This document shows positions 1 through 12,136 of a DNA stretch of 64,000 nt, one piece after another (the first letter of the stretch is position 1; every line of letters begins with the position of its first letter). The DNA is from Scytalidium lignicola. Taxonomy: Eukaryota > Ascomycota > Leotiomycetes. Made by a program: the position numbers and the translations under genes. The stretch covers positions 248,001 to 312,000 of the forward strand of contig NCSJ02000004.1 in assembly GCA_002812745.2 (NCBI GenBank), written 5' to 3'. The notes under the pieces were generated by a model. That model made no database searches. It saw only the letters and a list, made by a program, of their open reading frames with translations, and was not told where the DNA came from.

Positions 1-389
1 GTGGGGAGCGAGTGCTAGGCATGTACCACAAAGGGTAGGACTAGGTCATGTAGTAGCAGACGAAGATGTAGTGAGCATAGTGAGCAATTGGAAGGCTTAA
101 AATTTTGGATTTGGACTTCCGGCACTGGTTTGTCTCAATAATAATAGTTCGGCATCTCAGTGAAATCATGATATTGTCATCAATTACCCTTTACCCAGTT
201 GTTTTCTAACAGATAAGATCCTCCTAATTAACTCCGTAGCCAATTCCTCGTCTGAAGGTGCGACACCCCATCAACCAAACCGCCATAAGAAGTTTTATGT
301 AAAACACATGCCGTACTCGACTTGAAGAATAGGACAAACGAAAGGCTTGATAAAATAGCTCAACTGAGCAACAATAAAGATGTTCGAGT
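1..389. other. Window edge, no gene recognised
   Basis: This stretch lies downstream of the Spo12-like gene. It has only short open frames, and I recognise no protein or RNA in it. Confidence 0.5.
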
Positions 390-880
390 TTATTGCTCAA
401 CAATCTTGTTCTCATTGGAAGGCCTAATCGACTCGCCAAACATGCTTCCTGAAGCCAGATTTTTGGCTGATGTCTTCGCAAATAAAGACTTTGGTTTAGC
501 TCTTTGAGAGTGTTAGAAGTATGAAGGGGAAATTTTATAGAGCGGTTTCTCAAAAATAAACTCACTTTCCGACTTGCTTGCTTCGATAAGCACTTAGCTT
601 TGCTGTGCAAGGGCTCATAATATTATCAGATGGCGAAACGTAAGTTTGATTGCTCCTAAAGTTTGAGAGTTATCAGCCAACTGTCCTTTCTTCCTCCTCT
701 ACATTAAAAATATCCAGTAGCTTAAAGCAGGACTCACTTGGCCTCTTCAATCTTAGATTGTAACACTTGACGATGGTATTCCATGCTCTTCACATCCTTA
801 GCACTGTCTTTTACTGATTGGCCAGCAGTTAGATTAACAGATGCGTTGACATCCCGGTCCGCGAGAACTGTTGATGACAT
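390..880 (-). CDS. Spo12-family small protein (three exons)
   Basis: This is a small protein of 114 residues built from exons 880-738, 655-566 and 501-390; the joined length is exactly 115 codons with stop. The first exon gives MSSTVLADRD and the motif MEYHRQVLQSKIEEAK. The second gives YVSPSDNIMSPCTAKLSAYR, and the third AKPKSLFAKTSAKNL. The block PSDNIMSPCTAKL followed by KPKSLFAKTSAK is the Spo12 signature known from yeast mitotic-exit (FEAR pathway) regulators. Introns start GTGAGT and end TAG or AAG. An upstream in-frame Met at 955 exists, but the family start fits 880. The role in cell-cycle exit is inferred from the family only. No open frame longer than about 75 codons covers it, so the gene is easily missed. 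Confidence 0.85.
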
Positions 881-1180
881 TTTAACAGAGAATTCTATTA
901 TACTTGAAGGTGTGTAAAGAGGTTGTTTGAAGTTATGATCAATGTTTGCCGTCAATGTGCTCTAATCTTACATTTTCGTCTACGAAAAAGTATTGTGCAA
1001 TGCTCGCTAGGGTAAACAACAACCGTTGCACAGGGCAACATGACGTCATAAAATACCATCTCAACATAAGGAATAATAACAAAGTTTAGAATACTTTCAA
1101 TGTCGAGATTTTCTATTGGGAAGATGTGGTTATAAGTATTTTATTTTTTAAGATTAACCAATTTTTATTTCTTTAACGCT

Positions 1181-2790
1181 CTACAAGCGAGACTTCAATT
1201 CCTGTACATTATCCCCAGGTTGAACATGTTTCACTTTGTAGTGTGCGAACAATTGTTCAGTAATCTCTTGTTGCTTTTTAATTGTCGCCGTCACTTGTGC
1301 GCCCCTCTTATTTTCGTTCCTACCCATCTGTTGCAGGTGAACCTCATCAGGTCCATCGGCCAATCTCAAGGTTCTAATTTGAGCCCACATGTTGGCGAGG
1401 GGAGTGTCTTGACAGACACCCATAGCACCATAGCTTTGTACCGCGCGATCGATAACTGTAAGCGCCATCTGTGGTACAAGGACTTTGGCTTCTGCAATCT
1501 CCTTTAAGGCGCCTTTAGCACCGAAATCATCAACCTTGATAGCAGCGTTTAGGACAACAAGCCGAGCAGCATCAATCTCTATACGTGATTTTGCAACCCA
1601 CTCAAGGATAACGCCATGCTCCTTGAGCTGCTTACCGAAAGGCGTCTTCTTTGGATCGTTGATCCGCATAAGCATCCAGTCAAGAGCTTTCTCAGCCTAC
1701 ACTCTGTCAGTATTGACTTGGGTATGGCAAGTTATTCGACTTACTGCACCGATGGTACGCATGGCGTGGTGAATTCGTCCTGGACCTAAACGGCCTTGAA
1801 TAATTTCAAACCCTCGACCAGGCCCCAACACAATATTGCTCGCTGGTACTCGTACATTGTTGAAAACAATGTGGCCATGTCCATGAGGTGCGTCGTCATA
1901 ACCGTAAACACTCAACATTCTTTTAATAGTGATGCCAGGCGTATCAGCTGGGACTAAGATAACTGATTGTTGCTTGTACGGGTCTTTGTTGTTAGGATCA
2001 CTCTTTCCCATGACAATATAAATCTTGCAGCGTGGGTCACCAGCTCCACTGGACCACCATTTCTTGAATGTATCAGTTCCACTCATGCCGAAGGTAGGAG
2101 GTCTAGCTTACCGAGCCGTTCAATATATAATCATTCCCCTCTTTCCTTATGTTCAATTGGATATTTGTAGCATCTGAAGAAGCCACATCTGGTTCTGTCA
2201 TGAGGAAAGCCGACCGTATCTCCCCATCCATCAAGGGTTTCAGCCACTCTTTCTTCTGCGCTTCATTACCGTATTTCGCCAAAACTTCCATATTTCCAGT
2301 ATCCGGAGCTGCACAATTGACGGCCTCAGAAGCAACTCTAGACTTTCCCAGGTATTCTGCCATTAACCCATACTCGAGGTTGGTAAAGCCAGGAGATTCC
2401 TTGTAATGACCCTTAGGAAAGAACATATTCCAGAGCCCTAGTTTCCTTGCCTCCACTTTCAAGTCGTCGATAACTGAAGGGTAATGGTCCCATCGTGAAT
2501 TACCTTCTTGTAGTTGGGCATGGTATACTGCATCAGCACTGTCGGTGCATTAGCTTACATTGTGCGGATGAGAGTCACTAGAATATAAGTTTGAAATACT
2601 TTCTGGCTTCTAAACCGATCTATAAAATACAAGACTTACGGAATACATTTCTCTTCAACAAATGATCTAACAGTATCAAGAGTCTTTTTTGCCTTATCAC
2701 TGACCCTGCCGAGAGCCTATCAAAGTCAGCATCAATAATTGGGGGAGGCAAGCATTACAAACTTACGATGATGGGAATTTTATCGGACAT
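1181..2790 (-). CDS. Acyl-CoA dehydrogenase, ACAD10/11-like, peroxisomal
   Basis: FAD-dependent acyl-CoA dehydrogenase, which introduces the alpha-beta double bond in fatty acyl-CoA. Five exons (2790-2767, 2716-2640, 2538-2112, 2062-1745, 1696-1181) join to 453 residues, with a start MSDKIPII. The motif [14 protein letters not shown], the segment [16 protein letters not shown] (flavin/substrate region) and [10 protein letters not shown] are typical of the ACAD10/11 branch. [12 protein letters not shown] and [16 protein letters not shown] follow in the C-terminal helical domain. The protein ends in SRL, an accepted type 1 peroxisomal signal, so action in peroxisomal beta-oxidation is inferred. 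All introns have GTAAG-type donors and there is no frame problem. The true substrate chain length cannot be read from sequence. Confidence 0.93.
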
Positions 2791-3398
2791 TTTGAATTGA
2801 AGGGACGGTATATTATTACGGATTTAGAATAAAACGTAATATAATCGTGCAGGAGATTTGGAGAAGGTGAAATGTTCGTGTACGATTAATACTCGCAAGG
2901 AACCGAGGTCTTATTAATACTGTGTTCATTGAAGAGTAACTGATAGTCCCTGGAGCTTCTCCACACTCGTCTGTCCAACCGATTGCCCGAACTAGGTTGG
3001 AGACGCTGTTTGTGCCGAGGTCGAAGCTCCTTTATTTGCGCCTCACCAATCAGACAACGGTCAGACCACTTCAGTACAGTGAATGCGGAGACCGGCTAGC
3101 AATTACCAACAGCGACATACTAGCTAAAATATAGTCACAATTTTAGCAAAGATTTCGGCACTAGAATCAGAAATTGGTTGTTTCTAAAAATATTTGTCAA
3201 TGGGATCCTTGAGGCTAGTATCTACATCCCAAACTCCTAGACTCCTCCGAACTACTCGGAATGTTTCTAATACCCATCGTTCTACCCACCCACCAGCCTG
3301 TCATGTCAGGCACCTAAGTTAACTAGGATGATGTGTAACACCTACGGAGAAAACTTTACACTAGAGGATCCCACAAGCATTCACAACACAAAATGGAT
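2791..3398. other. Intergenic
   Basis: Holds the promoter of the acyl-CoA dehydrogenase and the 3' flank of LSG1, both on the minus strand. No gene or repeat recognised. Confidence 0.6.
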
Positions 3399-5480
3399 TT
3401 AATCTGCAAAATAGTTTGCCCGCCGCTTTCCTTTCTGCTGCTTACTCCCACCCTTAAAATGCTTTTTCCCAGTCAGGGTCTTCAGATCATTTGGATCAAT
3501 ATCTTTTTCCAGTGCTAACATAGTATTCTGTTTCCGACCAGATAATTGCTTCCCACTTGCAGTACCTTGCTCGGAATATTTATAGCTGAATGGCATCCGT
3601 AAATGAGCAGAATTTCCTTCTCCCTGGGAAAAAAAAAGTACCATCAAGCTGCCTTGACTTCGGCCCTTGAGGTAAAGAGATCGTATCCGAATCTGCAACA
3701 GAAATCTGGTCATCATTTAAGGACCCCATTTGTGCTAATGCCTGCCGTCTCTTTTCTGGCAAGTGACTTTCATCATATAATTCTCGGTTGAATCCCTCTG
3801 GGTCGATGTCGAGAGGAGGTGGTTGGCAAAATAAGAGCTTTCCATTAACATAATCCTTTAGAATATATCTTGCAGCTCGAGATTCATCCGGTTGACCTTG
3901 CCCAGTCCTAGTGAATCCTCTAGCCTTTGCGTAAGCCATCAATAGCTCTTCTGCAGTAGGTATCCCAGTACCCCCTTCTTCAAGAGGCCTAGTAATGATC
4001 TTTATTCCATATAGAGCCTCTAGAAATGGCTTTGGTATTCTTTTTGCAACTAGACCTGTAGGGCCTGTGAATTCCCTGAGCTGATCAATTGGTAATATTC
4101 CGTTACAAACAAGTTCGGCTTTAGTGGTCGCAAAATTTGGGAATACCAATCCGGGGCAATCACATAGAAGAACTTTGTCGCTAAGATGTATGGTCTGAAA
4201 ATGTTTGGTCTTGCCTGGAGTGGACGAAACAGATACTTTTTTTGCACCGATCAGGGCATTTATAGTTGATGATTTTCCAACATTGGGATAGCCAACCAGG
4301 CCGATCTGTATCTTTGTGCGCTCTTCAGACTCTGATTCTGCTTGGATTAGAACGATCCTCAAGAGCTTTATTAGAATTGCTCACCTTCAATTTTTGGAGC
4401 GTGGTCAAGGAACAAAGCTTCTAGTTCGTCCACAGTGAGGATTCTTATCCTTTCATCCTCATCATCGAATGACTCCTCTGTGCCTTCTTCATCATGTTCA
4501 TTATCTTCAATATTATCTTTGTCTAAGTGCGCAGTTCTAGTTTCTTCCTCCAGATGCGATGACTGGGCCTGGACTAGGTTAGTGTCTGAGGATACTGCCT
4601 TGTCCGGCAGGTCAAATTCTTCGTCAGACTCAAATTGACGTGCTTCATTCATCTCCTTCGCTAGGTGAGCGGAAAAGAACTTGTACGCTATATTTGCCCC
4701 TTCGAAGTATTCTGCCCAAGCTTCTCGCTGCTTTGATGTCAACATATCTGCCTTGTTGACTAGCAATAGATTCTCCTTTCTTGGATCAACATCCTTAACA
4801 TATCGTTCCAAATCTTCTGACCGGAACAGCAGAGGACTACGTGCATCAACAATCTGCACAACCAAATCCGACCTCTCGATTACTCTCCATAATTGTCGCC
4901 ACACCTCCAGGTTTCGTTCAAACGGGGTCATTAGCAGATCGTTATTTTCTTGAAGTTCAGCAAGACCCCTTCTCCATTCCAAGAGACTATCGCGTTCCAT
5001 TCGATCAAGTTGCTCAGGGGTAGTGGAGGCGTCCCATTTTGGCCTTCTCGGGACAGTAAGCCTGTCTCTATGCGCCTTTTGCTTTCCGACGGCTGCCCTC
5101 TCCTCCGCTGCAGATAACAAGTATGGGTTCTTTTGATCAGTATGAATTATCTTCACATTATTCAGCTTTTCCGCTGTGAAATCTGTACCTGCGAGTTCTG
5201 CAGTCGAAAGAAACTCATCAAGGGCGGCCTGCTCCGTGACTGATCGCATCTTCACCCAACTAGCCTCCTTTTTTTCATTTGTAACATACTAGAAAAATTA
5301 TTGGTATATATTGATAAATTAATATATTGAATTACTTACTGTCTCTCCTGTAGAATGGTTGATTCTTTGAATTCCGGCACTGGTAACTTTCTTTCGATCG
5401 GACCCTTTACCTTTTCCAAAACGATCGTTCATCAAGCTATTACCTAGACCCACGGCATTCTTTGACTTTGCGAGAACCAT
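3399..5480 (-). CDS. LSG1: Cytoplasmic 60S biogenesis GTPase Lsg1 (one-base frameshift in assembly)
   Basis: Lsg1 is the circularly permuted GTPase that releases the export adaptor Nmd3 from cytoplasmic pre-60S subunits. Exons are 5480-5340, 5288-4385 and 4337-3399. The start MVLAKSKNAVGLGNSLMNDR is the family start. Motif order is permuted as expected: VDARSP (about residue 194) and NKAD (about 225) come before GYPNVGKSS (about 365) and DCPG. An acidic insert lies between the halves. The 47-nt second intron (4338-4384) explains the apparent frame change near 4360. A second frame change, near 3633, has no intron: the run of nine A on the plus strand (3629-3637) must be eight to continue from QLDGTFF into SQGEGNSAHL and the conserved tail GTASGKQLSGRK. 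Joined exons total 1984 nt, one too many. About 660 residues if corrected. It is divergent to LTV1. Confidence 0.93.
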
Positions 5481-5740
5481 CTTGGTAGCTGCCAGTATAA
5501 TTATCAAAAATATATCTTTCACTTCTCTCGGTTGGTTTGCATGAGAGGTGGTTTTCCTTGGTTATTTATAAGCCCCGCTGAAGAAGAAAGAGGCGAAACT
5601 GCAAGTGACGAAATTTCCGTCAACCCCGCCAACTGGCGTTCCTGTCGCACAAATGTTTTTTTTATCTAGACTACTGTACTACAACCATAATTCAGAAAAT
5701 ATCATCTACAAGTAACAACACATAATATTTTAAAGTCAGT
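5481..5740. promoter_or_regulatory. Divergent promoter between LSG1 and LTV1
   Basis: Only 260 bases separate the two start codons, so one shared control region is likely. A near-palindrome at 5606-5622 has inverted halves TGACG and CGTCA around AAATTTC, resembling paired CRE/ATF half-sites. I saw no exact PAC (GCGATGAG) or RRPE element. The regulatory role is inferred. Confidence 0.5.
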
Positions 5741-6970
5741 ATGCCACGCAAGGGATGGATCGACAAGAAGTCTGCAACTCATTTTACGCTTGTGCATCGT
5801 CCTCAAAATGACCCGTTGATTCACGATGAATCCGCTTCATCTATGGTGCTCAACCCTACACCATTGCCAAACTCAAACAAAATTAAGAAGCTCGATGATC
5901 TGGTTGACGAACTTGGGCTGGAGGTACGAAATGTCAGGAGTAATGAGGGCGAAGCCGCCAATTACGGCGTTTATTTTGATGATACGGAGTATGACTACAT
6001 GCAACATATGCGTGATCTAGGATCTGGGGGCGGGGAGGTACATTTTGTAGATGCTCCTCCGGTAAAAGCGAAGGGGAAGGGGAAAAAGAAAGAAAAAATA
6101 TCCTTGGAAGAAGCTCTAAAGAGCGCCACTTTAGAGGATGGTGCTGAAGTGCTTTTAGACGAGGAGATCCTTCCATCAAAGAATTTAGTTAAGGTCACTT
6201 ATCAAGCTCAACAGGATGTGCCGGATGCATTGGCAGGATTCCAGCCTGACATGGACCCAAGGCTAAGAGAAGTCCTTGAAGCCTTGGAAGATGAAGCTTA
6301 TGTGGATGATAATGAGGATATTTTTGGAGAGTTGACAAAAGATGGAGAAGAGATCGATCAAGATGAATTCGAGGAAGTGATACTGGACGACCAAGAAGGT
6401 GGCTGGGAATCAGATGATACAGCAAGGCCAAACAAAGAATACAGGGATATCCCAGACGATCGAAGTCATGTTGAGACGGAAGATCATGGTGATGGGGATT
6501 GGATGGCGGATTTCAGCAAATTCAAAAAAGACCAGAAGTTCAGGACAAATCTTGAGGCTCCTTCACAGTCAGGTCTTCAATCATCCATTATGACCACAAC
6601 CACAAACGGTGGACGTCGAAAGAAACGAAAAGGAGCGTTGACTAATCCATCTACATACTCAATGACCTCTTCTTCACTGTTTCGTACTGAAGGGCTCACA
6701 ACATTAGATGCTAGATTTGAGCATATTGAAAAACAGTACACCGAGGACTTTGATGATATGGCGTCGGTCTCCGTAGCCTCATCCACTGCGTCAAGTGTCC
6801 AAGGACCTCTTCGAGGAGACTTCGATAATATTATGGATGATTTTCTAGGAAACTATTCTATGAAAGGCAAGAAGCATGTGAAAAAGGGGAAATACCAGAG
6901 TGGACTGGAGCAGCTTGACGAAGTTCGGAAAGGGCTAGGACCAGCGAGAATTCAACCTCAGAGAGTGTAA
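5741..6970 (+). CDS. LTV1: 40S ribosome biogenesis factor Ltv1
   Basis: Intronless gene of 409 residues. The N-terminus [20 protein letters not shown] is the signature of Ltv1 (low-temperature viability), which binds late pre-40S particles in place of ribosomal proteins at the beak and helps small-subunit maturation and export. [16 protein letters not shown], the central acidic stretch ([15 protein letters not shown]), the conserved [13 protein letters not shown] segment and the basic C-terminus ending in the [10 protein letters not shown] tail fit the family. It has a conventional start 18 bases after a TATTTTAAAG-like stretch. It is divergent to LSG1, another ribosome assembly gene. Confidence 0.95.
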   Translation: MPRKGWIDKKSATHFTLVHRPQNDPLIHDESASSMVLNPTPLPNSNKIKKLDDLVDELGLEVRNVRSNEGEAANYGVYFDDTEYDYMQHMRDLGSGGGEVHFVDAPPVKAKGKGKKKEKISLEEALKSATLEDGAEVLLDEEILPSKNLVKVTYQAQQDVPDALAGFQPDMDPRLREVLEALEDEAYVDDNEDIFGELTKDGEEIDQDEFEEVILDDQEGGWESDDTARPNKEYRDIPDDRSHVETEDHGDGDWMADFSKFKKDQKFRTNLEAPSQSGLQSSIMTTTTNGGRRKKRKGALTNPSTYSMTSSSLFRTEGLTTLDARFEHIEKQYTEDFDDMASVSVASSTASSVQGPLRGDFDNIMDDFLGNYSMKGKKHVKKGKYQSGLEQLDEVRKGLGPARIQPQRV

Positions 6971-7473
6971 TGGATGTTCAGAACATGGGTTTTAAAATGG
7001 AGTTTCGGATATTTCATGTGGTTGAGAACTAGAATGGAAAATGCATTGCGGATTAGGGATTAAATGGCGAATACCCTCGTGAGCAATACAAATTCTGAAA
7101 TTAAAGTCGACTTATTGAGAAGGAGAAAAGTGAAACCTAGCTCTAAGCATCTTATGACTCAAACTGTTGTGAAATGTCAGCTGTGCCTAGCCAAATAAAT
7201 GGTTCGCAGCATGTATGCGAGGTATGATAGTCTCAAGGCGTTGGAGACTGGTGAAGGCGGTAAATATAGGCAGAGCTTGCTAGGCAGCTACAAGAGGATT
7301 AGCGTTGTGTACGTCTTTCTCAGTACAGTGACGACTATTGTGCACAATGACAACTCGTGACGACAAAGGTCCAACAGCGAGCTGTAGCCTGAATCCGGAA
7401 TAACAGAAATTTCTTTATTGTTATCCTCTTCTTGTCGCCGCGACTCTTCTCTCCATGAATCGAAACGTGAACA
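6971..7473. other. Intergenic between LTV1 and SAC3
   Basis: 3' flank of LTV1 and promoter of SAC3. A possible polyadenylation signal AATAAA lies near 7194. No gene recognised. Confidence 0.55.
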
Positions 7474-10400
7474 ATGCTGCTAAGAGGCAGTGGCAATAAA
7501 AACGCGCGAGGTCAGCCATCAAATCGTTCACGAGGAGCAAGAGGTCGCGGTTCAACGAGTCGAGGAGCTTCTAGCTCTTCTAGTAAGTATGATCGCAATC
7601 CACTAGATGGGCTACCGTTGTTGAGTTGAGCTCCAACGAGATGTTTTAGTCTAGCCTCTAGAGTTTATTACAGNAAAAAAGAAGAAGTACTCAAACTTTT
7701 CTCATATAGGTTCGACAACTTCAGTTTCGACTGGTACGAATGCATTCGAAGAAGAACGACTGAAGAATGCTGCGAAACGCGAGCAGCTACGACAGATTAC
7801 CAATGGGACTACGAATACAGCAAGAGGCGGTAAAGGAAAATCTAGTGGCCTACACAATAACAAGCAAGTGAGATTTGCAGAAGCAGCGGTGCCTAAATTT
7901 CCGGATAATGCCCTTCACAAAAGTCAATCCCCAGCAAAGATGAACACTTTCTCTCCACAAACATCCACAGCATCCACACCTCCGAATAGCACAGCGTTCA
8001 ATCCATTCGCGACTCCTTTCAAATCAACCACGAATCCCTTTGCGCCATCTGTACCACAAGCAAGTACATTCGGTGCCTCCTCTCAGCCGTCTACAAACCC
8101 CTTTACAACAGGCCAATCAAATGGGTTCCCAGGAATATCTTCGAAAGTTACCGACCTGGGACTACCTTCCATATCATTTGGCAATGGTTTCGGAGCTCCT
8201 TCTGGAACGAAGCAGTCCAATCCTTTCGCAGTTACTTCGACCCAGAATAATGGAGCCTCGAGCATCTTCTCTGGACCGTCACCTTCTACCAATACTCAAT
8301 TTGGTACTCCATCTGCGAATAATCTTGCTACAAAGTCATCAACGTCCAACCTATCCAACCTGTCCAGCCTGAAGCCTTCAGATTCAACTGATCAGCAGCC
8401 AAAATTCACAGACTCATCTGCTTCAACTTACGAACTTAGTCCTCTTGCACAAAAGATGTATGAAGTTTTGCGAAAAGAAGGCATCTTGAAACCTCCTTGG
8501 CCAACGTCCACTCCTGGAGATCCAAAGCAAAAGTCTACCGTTGAGACTTTCTGGCAGCAATCAAAAGTATATAGAAATAAAGTGCGGTCAACTCTTATAC
8601 GAACTGGATATCTTGACGACCCGGATAAACCAAAGAAGCTTAGTGAGGCCATCGATTTCAAAGGGATCTGCGAGGAAATGTGTCCAGAGTTCGAAAAGAT
8701 TACAAGAATTGTCGAGCACGATGTTCAAAATGCCGAAAAGGAAAGAGCACCAGATGGTTCGCTGTGGCCTTCACCGGCAAAGATGGTCAAGGCTTTGGCA
8801 AGATCAGCAGCTGGGCAGGATGCACCGCTGCCAATGGATGTCAGGTCACCAGCAGCGTTGAGACGAACCCTTGATTATCTAATTCATAAAGTTCTAGGAG
8901 ATGAAAGCCCACTTGCCTCCGTTCATGGTTTTCTTTGGGACCGTACTAGAGCGATAAGACGAGACTTCGTGTTCCAGTCCTCGATGAATTCCAACGAACT
9001 ACTTGATCAGATCTATTGCTTAGAAAGAATAACTCGTTTCCATGTCATAGCCTTGCACCATATGTCAAAGGATGGTATAGTTGCCGAAGATTTCTCTGAG
9101 CAACAGGAAGTTGAGCAGCTAGGAAAGGCTTTACTGTCCCTTATTCATGCGTATGAAGATTGCCAAGCTCAAGGAATATCATGCGCAAACGAATCTGAGT
9201 TCAGGGCATATTACGTCTTATTCAACAGCCATAATTCAGGGATTCTAGAGATAGTACAAGACTGGGGATGGAAATTTTGGGGGGAGTCTGAAGTAATCAA
9301 GATTGCTGTGAACCTCGTGGAAACACTGCAAAACACGTGGGACAGCCGTGGTCCATTGAAACCACACTCTACAACAGATGCGGCGTTAAATGCATACTCT
9401 CGATTTTTTTCCATCATTCGAAACCCGAAGGTCTCATACACTATGGCTTGCTTCGCTGAAATATATTTAAACAGCGTGCGAAAGTCAGTTCTGACTACTA
9501 TAGTTGCAGCCTACCGGAAGCAGAGAGACCAGACCAAAGATTGGACCTTGAGTAGACTGAATGCTTATATGCATTTTGACGACGAATTGGAAATAGTTGC
9601 CTTCGCAGAGGCTTATGGTTTACGATTTGACGACATTGATGGCGAACAATATCTGGTTCTGGATTCTGATGACCATATCGTCGACCCCTTTCCACCACTC
9701 AAGCAGCCCCACTCATATTCCCTTGTTGAGAAAAAGCGTGGGAACCGCACACTTCCTGAAGTTATTGATAAAACGTTTTATGATGATGTGGCTTCAATTA
9801 ATCAAGAAGATCCTGACATTCCCGATCGCCTGTTTGTAGGGGATAACCGCTTTATATCCGGTTCTACTCAGTTTGGTGTCTCTAAGCAAGAGAAAAGTGA
9901 TGCTTTGCCGATTAAGCACCAGGAAGCTCAAGCTTCGGATGTTCAGCGTGGCTCAGCATTAACCACTATCACTGAAAACAAACCATCGCCAATCAGGGAG
10001 AGCGTATCGATGCCAAAACCACAATTTAACTGGAACCCAACGCCGAAGGGTTTTGGTACTCTGTTTGGTACACCCATCACAACTGAAATACAACCTCATG
10101 TCGTAGGGAATAATCGAGAGTCTCGCTCTATTATTAGCGGCACGTTACTCCCAGAACCGCCATCAAATATCTCACAGACAATCGCATCTCAAAACAATGA
10201 AAATAAAGAAACAAGTCCATTCCCGTCTAATGCGGTCTCATTTTCTAATCAAACATTCACAAGAGTACCTAACGCATATACGCCACCTAATTCTTTTAAT
10301 AGCCAAAGATTTAAGAATTCAAGCGAAAATCGGAATCAATCAAGCACAGAATTCCATTTGGCTTCAATGAAGGACGATAGACCGGCGGCCCCAGATAAGC

Positions 10401-11710
10401 TTGGTTTGTTCGGGACAGGTACGCAGGAAACAACGCCTCAAGTGTCATCTCCAACTACGCTACTTCACCCATTTCCACAGAATACGATATCGAGACCAGT
10501 TGAACGTGGCTTAGTCGACACAAAGCAGTCAGCTATTCTAGACACTGGTTATCAGGATAGTTCCGATTCAACGGTGAGCGCACAACTTGATAAGGCGGAT
10601 ATGGGCTCTCGAATGCACGTATTCTCTAAATGGGTAGCACTTGGAGATGACGGTCTTATTGACCAGTTCACGTCATATATGGTGAAGGATATTCTGAAGG
10701 GAACATATTCAAACTTCATCAAACAGGCAGAAAAGAAACGTACTAAAGAAGCTGAACGTTGGGCCCGCAAAGAAGCGGATAATTTCAGATATCGATCTTT
10801 AGCGACCAAATATGGTCATTTATGGCGAGAGATTACACATCATAGATGGCTTCGGCGTAAAGGTCGGGAGGCTAGACAAGCCCGACGAGAGATGGCAGAG
10901 AGTTTAAAGGCATCAAAGTCTGCAGAGTCAAATGATTTATTGGAAAATTTTAGGCAATCGGTAAGGAAGCCTGAGAAAGATTCAGTCGACATTGAAATCA
11001 ATACAAACGGGGTTTTGAATGGCATTTCTCGTCCCGAAAAACAAGTTCGAACTACATCAGATAACGGAAAGCGGAAAGTACCTCAGAATACGCAGAACAC
11101 TTCACGCTCAATATCTAGTCCAGATTCGCCAGTTAGAAGTCATAAGCGAGTGAAATCTGACAATCCCTTGCGGCGTTCCTTACTCTCAGACCCTTCATAT
11201 CTAACTGGTGGATCGAGGATACATCTACTCTCAAATTACACTTGGAACGATGAGACTCGTCGACAGATCAGTGGAGTGCAAACTAATTATTTCCGTTTGA
11301 AAGCTCGTGGGATTACAACATTACCTGATGGCACTCCTCTTGCTACGTCTGTAGCAAGAGAAATTCTTCCCAGACAGCGTTCACTCGACAACTTGAGGCT
11401 GTTGGAACCACCAAATGTAGGAGAGAAACAATATGCGATAGGAGGTGTTCCTTCTAAGCTATCTGATACGGAGGATCAGCGGACAAGCGTTGAAAGGGAT
11501 ATGAAGATACAGCAGTTAAAAGCGAAGGCGAAAGCGCGTTTTACAGAAGCAGTAAAGCCCCATGAAGTCAGTTATAAAAGGAGCCTCGCAGATGATGATG
11601 AGGAAGAGCTTTTCGCAAAAGCTAAGAGGATACGGGAACAGATGGATGAGGGTGCGAGATGGTATAGATCAGAGATTACAAGGGAGACGCGAAGCAGAAG
11701 CAAATCATGA
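7474..11710 (+). CDS. SAC3: SAC3/GANP-domain mRNA export factor (TREX-2 scaffold)
   Basis: Large scaffold of the TREX-2 complex that links transcription to nuclear pores. Two exons, 7474-7582 and 7710-11710, give 1369 residues. The upstream exon begins MLLRGSGNKNARGQPSNRSR and joins in phase at an AGT serine codon; the long open frame by itself starts at a GTG, so this exon is needed for a start. The N-terminal part is rich in NPF/FG-like units (NPFATPF, NPFAPS, NPFTTG), as in Sac3 regions that touch Mex67. The Sac3 domain covers about residues 350-690, with GICEEMCPEFEKITR at its head. A basic helix near residues 1025-1100 (EAERWARKEADNFR, HHRWLRRKGREAR) matches the segment that binds Sus1 and Cdc31. 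The first intron contains the N at 7674. Confidence 0.93.
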
Positions 11711-12136
11711 TGTATAAAGCAGCATATGTCCGGCGTTTTGGATGGTCATACCTTGAGTTCTGGTGGATTTGCAGGTAATTATGAACTGCAGTGGCGTTAG
11801 GGAGGTCTTGTATATTAAGATCTATGCTTTTAGTATATTTAGCTGGACAACTGATCAGGATGCATCTTGCGTCCGGAATTTTACGAATGGGAAGCTACAC
11901 AATCTTTTCCATAGTCTGGTGCTTTACCCTTGAAATTTGCCTCAACTAGCTGCTATCATGTGACTTTGAGCTAGGCCTAGTACTCCCTAGCGCACCTATC
12001 TCCACAAATTATCGGTAAAAATTCAAGAAGCTAGAATAATTGTTTGAGGACATCGAAGGAAAATATCCCACAGCACAACCACGAAGCCAATAGCCAGGAG
12101 GGAAATCGGTATCCACGTCAATTGCCTGTTTCCAAA
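11711..12136. other. Intergenic between SAC3 and CBF5
   Basis: 3' flank of SAC3 and promoter/5' leader of CBF5. Nothing else recognised. Confidence 0.55.

Noticed and set aside
4338..4384. Apparent frame change in the middle of LSG1
   Set aside because: A normal 47-nt intron with GTGAGC donor and GCAG acceptor explains it. Only the later change near 3633 is a real frame problem.
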